This document shows positions 57,010 through 64,000 of a stretch of 64,000 nt of DNA, piece after piece; the stretch's first letter is position 1; each line of letters starts with the position of its first letter. The position numbers and the translations under genes are program-made. Where the stretch lies: NCBI GenBank assembly GCA_036346225.1, contig JARFIW010000139.1:4030001-4094000 (forward strand). The letters are read 5' to 3'. The notes under the pieces were generated by a model, which searched no databases, had not been told where the DNA came from, and saw nothing but the letters and a program-made list of their open reading frames with translations. Origin of the DNA: Platerodrilus igneus (Eukaryota; Arthropoda; Insecta; Coleoptera; Lycidae).

Positions 57010-58263
57010 GATTATTTGATTGTGAATAAATCTATTAACAATTTTCGTGAACGGATTATATTCGATCGAGTGACGTATAATCAAAGAATACGCCTTTATC
57101 AACATTTCAAAAAATTTTGAAGCTTCTAAATCCATTCTAACATCCAGTGTGGTATCTTTGAGGCTTTCGACTTGGTGACGGCAGTCGATAATAAATACAG
57201 GCGGTTCCTTGAAATTGTTGTAGCCATTAATTATTTATTAGAAGTCTTGTCTGAGTAGTTTTTTCCGTAAAGGTGGCATAAGATAGGTACGCTGGCAAGT
57301 CATTCTTTTCTAAATCCAAATTTAATTGACCTTGAGGGAACGCCTGAGAGTTCAAAAACACTTTGACGTTGGTTATATTATCATTCGTAAAAATGGGCGC
57401 ATTTTCTTCTTTTTTATTATATTTTTCATTTTGAAGTGCTAGTAATATTCATCGAGCTTTTTCTGTTTCGATCGATACTTTGATTCTCCACACTTGCGAT
57501 GTTGATGGTGTTAAAGAGGGTAATTTGTGTAGTTCCTATTTCCTGAATACGACTATTAAGGATGATATAGTCTGCATTTCAGACAATAGCGAAGCCTTAG
57601 CAAAATCGCTTAATGTTATATGCGGAACCTCTCATGAGATGAGCTGTATGCTGAAAGTTACAGTATTTTTGATCCATTTGTAGCAATTCACGTCAAACTT
57701 GGTTGGATCTGATTAAAATCAATTCTTGCGGCATGTTGACCACTTTCTTGTAATCTTTGAAAACCCCAAAAATGGTTTTTAGCGGTATAGCATAACTAAA
57801 GCAACAATTTTGGAACATAGAAAACGGTATGTGTGATGAATTTTGTTTCTGATTCTTCCAAAGATACCAATCCTTTAATGGTTCGAGTGATTCCAGGAAT
57901 ACCACAGACGTCTATTATTTGATTATTTCCCAACTTGTATTGTATTGTATTGTACGGTGCAATTTCTAGCGAACTCGTACGCTTTAGCTCGATCTGCTGC
58001 TCTGTAGGCCCCCTTAATCAATATAAAACCCTCGTGGCGATATGTAACGTTATCACTGCTTTGAATTTCTATAGAAATACGATCATTGTTTTCTGCGTTT
58101 AATGTGTATGGTAGATAGGTATAATAATTTTCATTTATTATGGTTTCGTCCAATTTGTAACTTCCAACACATTCAATTTAGGTACATCCTCGTACTCTGG
58201 TCTTCCAAGTTTGATGTTTTCCTCAGTATGTGTACCTAAGCTGCGTTTACTTCTGCCAGCCAT
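57010..58263 (-). pseudogene. Double-jelly-roll capsid-like protein, frameshifted
   Basis: Starts at ATG 58263, inside the end of the preceding ORF. The first 41 codons are open (MAGRSKRSLGTHTEENIKLG). After a shift near 58145 the next piece (57923-58153) contains YHEGFILIKG-like text and RAADRAKAYEFARNCTVQYN. Later fragments lie at 57693-57905, about 57240-57400 (ending DLPAYLSYATF) and about 57030-57140 (IIRHSIEYNPFTKIVNR). The order and motifs resemble a DJR-domain protein family found in insect genomes and related dsDNA viruses. At least four frame breaks are present. Identity relies on my recall of the family; structure prediction would be needed. Confidence 0.5.
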
Positions 58264-58408
58264 TATTTATAACTCTTAATCCTAACGATTGTAAAAAACT
58301 GACTTCTTCTGCGGTAAGTCTCCGGACAACTTGACACTTTGACATTCTAGACACTTCTGATGGTCGATGTGTGTGGTAACGTAAATTATATACAAAATCG
58401 ATGGACAT
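58247..58408 (-). CDS. Intact 53-codon ORF overlapping the capsid-like gene
   Basis: Unrecognised small basic protein (MSIDFVYNLRYHTHRPSEVS..., ending ...INNGWQK). Its last 17 nt overlap the start of the capsid-like gene, whose ATG lies in AATAATGGCTGG. Such overlaps are typical of compact virus-like genomes. It is the only gene of the block without a frame break. It contains R/K-rich and QVVRRLTAEEV-like helical sequence and could be a small structural or DNA-binding protein; function unknown. Confidence 0.45.
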   Translation of the reverse strand: MSIDFVYNLRYHTHRPSEVSRMSKCQVVRRLTAEEVSFLQSLGLRVINNGWQK

Positions 58409-58412
58409 TTCT

Positions 58413-58930
58413 TCAGCTGCTTCTAATTTCCAGCCTAACGCAAGTATAAGTTTCCGGAGTACAGTTCGTCAATTTACCAAAGTGATCAACGAACCTTATG
58501 TTATCGATTTCTGATTCCCACAATGGATAATATATAACGTAATTCAGTTTCTTATATAGATTATACCCAGGTAGTACAGATAGACTGAATTCGAATTTGC
58601 TGTGACTGTAAATTGTTCTTGAACGATCCGGTGATGATGCTGATTTCCACAAAAATATTTGATACGGAGATTATGTTCACCTGTCGACCTGCGCTGAAAT
58701 CGATAGGTAAACTACTTCGTATAGAACACTTTAAGGTGTTATTGTTCGCAATCAATTTGAAAAAACTGTCAATCTTCACGCAGATGTCTGAAGCACTAAT
58801 GAGCCACTGTTTAAATGCGTCTTGTATATATACGTTTATTTCACCTAATTCGTACGAAACCGGTTCAAAAATTATTTTATGCTGCCGAAACTTCAAAATG
58901 CTGAACATTGTTCCCAAAGTGCACGTTTTG
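58413..58930 (-). pseudogene. Unknown protein of the virus-like element, frameshifted
   Basis: Two overlapping open pieces in different frames: 58561-58917 (118 codons, including YELGEINVYIQDAFKQWLIS and NTLKCSIRSSLPIDFSAGRQ) and 58413-58652 (79 codons, KFEFSLSVLPGYNLYKKLNY and YYPLWESEIDNIRFVD). A frameshift near 58630 probably joins them as parts of one gene. The sequence is rich in beta-prone segments with no membrane helix. Its place upstream of the capsid-like gene suggests a minor capsid or fibre role, but this is a guess from position. The plus-strand ORF at 58613-58951 is a shadow. Confidence 0.4.
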
Positions 58931-59038
58931 CACCGTGCTGCACATGTATAGCCCTACTGAACCCAATGCATACTCTTCATCCTACTTCAATTTAATTGGT
59001 GGGTAAATGGGTCCTGTTGATAGAACGTTACCGTAGCC

Positions 59039-59333
59039 GGACAGACAAAGTTAATAACAAAGAGGCTATAGAAATGGTATGGGAATAAAGATATCTAAAA
59101 ACAAATAGGGAGAATAGAATGGCAGAATACGTTCTAAAGCATTTTTGGGGAATAGTACGAGATATATTACAAGCAAAGATAGGAAAAAAGAAGTAGAGGT
59201 AGGCCTAGATCAGATTATTGCACGCAGATAGTGGAAGATGCAGACTATGTAAATTTCAGGAGAATGTGTAGGTTAGCTCAGAATAAGAAACAATGAGGGC
59301 ACGCGTCTAACCAGTTCCAGAACTTATACCTAA
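59039..59333 (+). mobile_element. Composite RTE 3' unit, right part
   Basis: Resumes with GGACAGACAAAGTTAATAAC and runs through the C-terminal region (AGAGGTAGGCCTAGATCAGA) to ACGCGTCTAACCAGTTCCAG and CTTATACCTAATG. It completes the unit that breaks off at 56198. Confidence 0.75.
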
Positions 59334-59443
59334 TGTACTTTATATTAGCTAAATAAAAATTAAGATTAGATTGTACTTATTCTTCTACTGTACTTTATAT
59401 TATGTAAGTAAAAATTAAAATTATATGTTACTTATTATTCTAC
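59334..59443 (+). repeat. 55-bp tandem repeat, two copies
   Basis: 59334-59388 and 59389-59443 both begin TGTACTTTATATTA and end TTCTTCTAC or TTATTCTAC. A related unit occurs at 53461-53502, on the other side of the RTE/virus-like complex. Confidence 0.8.
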
Positions 59444-60509
59444 AGCAATCCGAATTATAACTAAATCATATCTTATGGGTGTAAGTTTGATATAGACTGT
59501 TACCTGCAGTTGTACTCTCTTACAAAATTTTTAAGCAAACCGATTTAAAAGAAAAAAATGTTAGATCAAAGTCGATTTTAACACTATAATTTTTTGTAGA
59601 ATAAAACTTATAAAAAATTCTACCTGAAATGATATTTCCATATTGCGTAGTATGTAGGAGTCAATTGGGCATTTGGCAGATTAATGGATGGTCTGTACAT
59701 ATTTTTAATAAACTATGATTACGCTATTTGGGAATGTAATTGTTTGTCACATATATCTGCTAAAGCAAACAATCAACAGAGATCGTGCAAACTTAAATCT
59801 TAAGCAAACAAACACAGTTCAATTGATAACTCAAATAACCGGTAATATAAACAACTATTTAACTTTTGGATAATACGAACAGAATAGACTATATACTCTT
59901 ATGCTTGCAGTTTAAAAACGTAGGACGAGCGGTTACTGCTAGGAGAAATAAAATGTTTTTGTGTTTTGAAAAATAAAAACCTTAGAACGAATACAGAACA
60001 AGGTAATTTAATTTTTTTGGAATTGTGTAACGTAATGGTGTCCGTAAATGAAAATGTACAGGGTGCTTCTATAAATTGTACTGATATGGTGTTTATAAAT
60101 AAAAATGAAACATGGTGCCCGAAGTTTGACATAAAATAAAAAACGTGGATGGCATAAACTAAACCATGGCGCTGATTACGTAGTTTTAAAATTAAAAGAT
60201 GGTTGTCAGGACGGTCGACAAAATTATAGGTTAGAACATACAAAAACCCGTCGAAGCCCAGTCTGCCACAACTACTGCTCGTTTTTCCGAAGTTTAAATT
60301 TTTAAGATCCGGCGATGTCATTGTCTCAACACGGGGTGATATCGCAGTTCTATTGCTCCTCACAATTATAAATAAAAATTAACAACAGTTAAACAGAGGT
60401 ATATTTAAACGGTGACCTTGGAAAGCAGTTGAAATTTCAACTACTTTCAGCTTTTATTACCTATATGAAAAGTTACATCTTAGTAAAATGATTATAAGTA
60501 CATTAGCTA
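59444..60509. other. No gene recognised
   Basis: AT-rich DNA. The 154-codon minus-strand ORF at 59899-60363 lacks any motif. GTACAGGGTGCTTCTATAAA at 60057-60076 resembles the end of a mariner-type MITE, but no matching inverted end is seen. Confidence 0.35.
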
Positions 60510-60910
60510 AAAATGGCAGTGGTGCGTAGAAGTCCGCTGCGATTTAAAAAATTCTTTTTCAGATTCGGGTAGCTGACGAAATTCTTTACTAATTTGATGG
60601 GTCACACGATATATTTATCTCAATAGACAGAGCAATGCTGTTTAGAAATAGATTAAAGAAAAACACTTTATGGTTTGATAAAGGGTTAATTTCTAAATCA
60701 GTAAGGGATATTCCGATTAAAGAAATTCCAAAACATCAATGAACACCTTACACGGCGGGCTTATATTAAAAATACCGCTAACAATAGCTTTTAGTAAAAA
60801 TTCTAAAAATGGTGATGGCTAGGGATCCGGTCAGATTTAAAAAAATTCCTTCAGATTCGGGTAGCTGAAAAATTCTAGACTAATTTAATTGGTCACATGA
60901 CATATTTATT
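60510..60910. repeat. Duplicated ~105-bp segment, ~293 bp apart
   Basis: 60510-60615 and 60803-60905 both contain CTAAAAATGG, GATTTAAAAAA, CAGATTCGGGTAGCTGA and ACTAATTT..GGTCACA.GA. Shorter AGCTAAAAATGGCT-type pieces follow near 60930 and 60980. Confidence 0.65.
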
Positions 60911-61961
60911 TTTAAAAATGTCCCGCGAGCTAAAAATGGCTAGTAGAAGAAAACTTTTATTTAAAAATATCCCTCAAGCTAAAGTGGCTCGTCGAAGGTT
61001 TTATCTGGGGTCGCGGTATTGCTGCGGTGGTGGTGCTGTGGTGGTGGTGCTGTTTTCGTATCGGTGCCATCCCACTGTTATTTTTGGACAAAAAGAGTTA
61101 ATTTAATTTTAAAGGAAAAACGGTAAATTTGTTAAGATTGTAAGAAATATAGTCTGTGGTACTAACTCGAGTAGCCACTTCTATTTGATACAGCTCTGTA
61201 GAATCTGACCCTTCTTATTCCGCTTAATAATATCAGAAGAAACGGTATCCTTATAGAAGTGTACGTTATCATCGTTTAATTAGCTTTGTATTTATCATAA
61301 TAAAACATTTAATCGTAGCCCCAAGGACAAGTCGCCTTACATATGCGCTACTAGTGTTGCCTAATCAGTAGACGGTCTACATCCACCTTCAAGAATTACT
61401 AAACTAACATAGCGCTTGTGCAGAGTGTCACGAGGTGACGCTTGAAATAGATGACCTGTCTTGACGTGGAAAGGTATCAAAAGGCAGGTTCAGCTATCTT
61501 GCACGACGACAGCGGTCGAGGAGCAGTATGATGAAGAGTCTGGCGCTTTTACGCACTAGCTGGTCCCTCAGAATTGTGATCTAGACGGGGAGAACGTTTG
61601 CGGTCGTTTTTGGAAGGGGCCTTCCCCGGGTTCCGGCGAGGCGATCGGAACATTATATGTAGCGACAACGTGGCCGCTTGTCTTTGACGTCTGTTAACAG
61701 TAAGGTTATCATTAGTAGGTAATCCTTATATTAAAAGGATCTTTAATTTTTCTAGCACTTTGGTGAGATCATAACTAGAAAACTCTATTGTTATGGAATA
61801 AATTTGAAGTTATTTGTAGAGCTTTTTTTGGTAGAACAGCGTGATAAGATGTTGTTGGCCATTTATTTTGGGACTCCTATTGTACGAAATCGTTGTTAAC
61901 CAGACACAGCCCTAAGATAGTGGATCAGAAACTTTTCTAGAACATCAGTTCCGTTATACAC
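60911..61961. other. No gene recognised; GC-richer patch
   Basis: 61010-61060 has GGTGGTGGTGCTG-type triplet repetition. 61430-61690 is richer in G+C and CpG than its surroundings and may be a degraded LTR or other element. Nothing more specific can be supported. Confidence 0.35.
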
Positions 61962-62255
61962 TACATTTGATTTTCCAATGCTCCACCCGAAAGTACTACA
62001 TTGGCCAGGAGGCGAGTTTTTTGTTGCCTGGAAATTTAGAATTTTGCCGAACCCTTGCCGTTCCAGCCAAGGTAGGGATCTTTAACGTGCGTAACAACAC
62101 TCACACACGGGACCTCCATTTAACCTCTCATCCGAACGAGGGCGTAATTTTGTGAAAAATGCTCACCTGTCATTTTTAAAGCAGTCGACCGTGTCGGGAT
62201 TTGAACCCAGGACCTTGGGATCCGTAGTCTTACGCTTACTACATTGATCCACGGC
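61962..62255 (-). mobile_element. tRNA-derived SINE, copy 4
   Basis: Same family as the other three, but more diverged. The B box is GGTTCAAATCCC on the minus strand and the A box is largely lost (TGATCCACGG on the plus strand in place of the normal CGCCACG). The body matches copies 1 and 2, including the GTTAAAGATCCCTACCTTGG block. No convincing target duplication. Confidence 0.88.
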
Positions 62256-63282
62256 AATACATGCAAAAACCAAGTATTTAAAATTCCAGCTGTCGTAGAA
62301 ATTAATTGCTGATAAGTGTTTGATAATTTTGTATTAATTACGGTAGGAGCTTTGTTTCCGTGCTTTCTAAATTTTTGAAAAATGCCCTTAGAATTGTTAA
62401 TGATGTTGAATTTTAAGAGGAGATCAAATTAACAATATTAGATTTTATGAAAGGATAAATTCTGTATTTAAGTTTAAACATAAAAGATCGTAGAAGTAAT
62501 AATATTCTAACAATCTTATATCAGAGTTATTTTCTTAAATAGTGATAAATCAATAAAAACAAAAACACACTTGGCTCTTCCAAAAATAATCTAAAGTTGG
62601 TCTGTAAAACACGTGAAGTAAACCTTCATGTGTTCAATAACAAAAAGTTGCAAAGTTCACTTTCCATTTAAAAATGTTTAATTATAGTATACTTGATATA
62701 TAGTAGAGTTGCTATGTCATCTCTGTGCCATGACAAATTAAAAATTTTATTGATTTATATTATTTGCATGCTATTTAGATTTTTTATAATGAATACAACA
62801 AGCTAAGTTCAGTTGAAACATATTCAAACCAATCTAACAGATCTGACAATTGGGTAATAAGAATTCTGTTGTAAATTAATACCAAACGTTAAGATCTCGC
62901 TAGGTTAAGAGAAATTTATGGATTTTCAGAAATCAATTTTATTTTTGAATATTATAACTGTAACTTTATTTTAAAAAAGGGAATTACATTAAATTGCATT
63001 TTTGTTTCAAAACTCTTAAGTCTTTTTATTCTATGAGTAGTTAAATTCAGTAGGACCACAATCGAGAAAATAAATTTTCAGTAAGGAAATTAAAGGAATA
63101 CTGAAGCATTATAAAGTTATAGAAATTACGCAGTGATTTATCTTTGATATCCATTTTTAGGTAAGACACCTTTGGTGTGGTAATTTCAAGATGATTAGTT
63201 TATAAGTATCGTCGTATTCTTTTGTTGAAAGACACAAACTGTGTCTTTTAATTAAAATTTATTGTGTGACACTTTCTTGCAG
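62256..63282. other. No gene recognised
   Basis: AT-rich DNA. The last ~30 bp (ending ACACTTTCTTGCAG) form a good splice acceptor for the candidate exon. Confidence 0.4.
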
Positions 63283-63350
63283 GGTCATCGTAATAGAAGC
63301 TGAAGTAGATACGTTCAATAGGTTTCCAGATGTGTTGTTTTATATAACTT
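63283..63350 (+). CDS. Candidate internal exon of an unknown host gene
   Basis: A 68-nt segment bounded by a pyrimidine-rich acceptor (TTTCTTGCAG, AG at 63281-63282) and a perfect donor (GTAAGT from 63351). In the frame starting at 63284 it is open throughout and encodes 22 residues: VIVIEAEVDTFNRFPDVLFY, then I-T. One base is left over at each side. The residue mix is protein-like and unlike chance translations of the AT-rich flanks. I do not recognise the family. No partner exon is evident in the window: the next possible acceptor (CTCATAG, about 63405) would give an in-frame stop. The gene may extend beyond the right edge. Confidence 0.35.
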
Positions 63351-64000
63351 GTAAGTTTTTTTGATAACCATTATATCCTGTCGGTTTCTGCATTTTCTCA
63401 TAGGATACTTTTGTTTCTCTTATTGTTCATATAGATGCGGTGGCGCTCAATCCCCCTTTCCCTTTCTATGCTTGTTCATAATTGAGTTTACGTTATATCC
63501 ACGCCCATTCTCATTGCTCACCCTTGGGGTAATTCCTAGACTAAGCCGTGAATGTCGAGAAGTTTGCGAGTCTATTGGAAGTGATAGCTTTAAGAATAAA
63601 TTCTTGCCAGATAATAAAATTAAATATCGCTTCACTGACGCCCAACGTCAAAAATAAGTCACATTGACGTGTTTTACTCACCAAATAATCAAAGAACACT
63701 TGAAGATTTTATAATATGCTCGTGCCAATAGCCTTACCATATACCTTATTAAAATTCTAGCACACGATAAAAAATTATTCTCGAGCAATCGATATAGAAA
63801 TAAATAAATAATGGAAAGCCATTTGTTGTGTAAAATTTAATATATTCCATATTTTTGCCAAGCAAAACTTTTATAACTGAATACAAAAAATTGGTCCATC
63901 TGTTACGTTTTTTTAATTTTAAGAATAGAAGTTTTGTTATTTTGTGTTCGGGTTATTATAATAAATCAACAATTGGAATAGGAAGGTCTCATAAGCTAGA
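63351..64000. other. No further feature recognised
   Basis: Possible intron following the candidate exon. The plus-strand open frame at 63361-63657 and its antisense partner have no domain and are not called. The end of the window is AT-rich. Confidence 0.35.

Larger units (their letters stand above)
56199..59038 (-). mobile_element. Virus-like element (double-jelly-roll capsid plus packaging-type ATPase), decayed
   Basis: A 2.84-kb block inserted into the RTE 3' unit. Its genes all read on the minus strand and are tightly packed or overlapping. From right: an unknown protein, a 53-codon ORF, a putative double-jelly-roll (DJR) capsid-like protein, a GC-rich tandem repeat and a P-loop protein. 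A DJR protein next to a genome-packaging ATPase is the hallmark of polinton-like, adintovirus-like and related eukaryotic dsDNA elements. No polymerase, integrase or terminal inverted repeat is present, so this is a fragment or an unusual small element. The frames are broken in at least three genes. The calls come from motif reading only. Confidence 0.55.

Noticed and set aside
57480..57683. 67-codon plus-strand ORF
   Set aside because: Antisense to the capsid-like gene fragments of the virus-like block.
56191..59045. Terminal inverted repeats or target duplication of the virus-like block
   Set aside because: I compared both junctions and found no convincing inverted repeat. A shared TAG at the two junctions is too short to count.
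59899..60363. 154-codon minus-strand ORF
   Set aside because: No domain, no codon bias, low-complexity hydrophobic stretches and no conserved context. Probably a chance open frame.

Overview
The window looks like AT-rich intergenic DNA from an insect-type nuclear genome. It has no bacterial gene organisation. It contains tRNA-derived SINEs, RTE-type LINEs, Ty3/gypsy and BEL/Pao LTR retrotransposons and Tc1/mariner elements, and every large coding region is broken by stops or frameshifts. The species cannot be named from the sequence. No complete host gene is visible. The best host-gene candidate is one 68-nt exon with consensus splice sites at 63283-63350.

Layout. 1-8700: mostly unannotatable AT-rich DNA, with one copy of a dispersed repeat carrying a TGGCGCC primer-site-like motif (about 1020-1870), dinucleotide repeats, a tRNA-like SINE remnant, a Jockey-like LINE 3' end (7955-8310) and a duplicated hairpin (8556-8665). 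8916-11805: an RTE LINE, minus strand, endonuclease to 3' end. 13491-19867: a Ty3/gypsy element, minus strand, with both LTRs and a 4-bp target duplication; it landed about 5 bp downstream of a predicted TATA/initiator start site. 20940-22060: a second copy of the dispersed repeat. 23793-27135: an RTE composite with extra 3' units. 27270-29025: a Tc1/mariner-superfamily transposon with DD82E catalytic spacing (Sailor type). 29.0-32.7 kb: no recognisable feature except a long TA tract. 32745-33640: an orphan gypsy-type gag.

34021-40833: a BEL/Pao element, minus strand, with gag, protease, RT, RNase H and integrase recognisable. It has been hit three times: a SINE in integrase, a SINE near the gag/protease boundary and a CpG-rich solo LTR inside RT. 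Each insertion has a target-site duplication. 41761-45330: a mariner-like transposase split by about 2 kb of the dispersed repeat. 45963-47790 and 53535-59333: further RTE composites. 52322-53441: an unrecognised region with an intact 162-codon ORF, interrupted by a SINE with its own target duplication.

The most unusual object is a 2.84-kb block (56199-59038) inserted into an RTE 3' unit. On the minus strand it reads as a decayed, compact, virus-like gene set: an unknown protein, a 53-codon ORF overlapping a putative double-jelly-roll capsid-like gene, a GC-rich tandem repeat of about 22-23 bp, and a P-loop (packaging-ATPase-like) gene with an HTH-like N-terminus. The remainder (59.4-64 kb) holds a 55-bp tandem repeat, a duplicated segment, one more SINE and the candidate exon.

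All family assignments come from reading motifs by eye; no database was searched.
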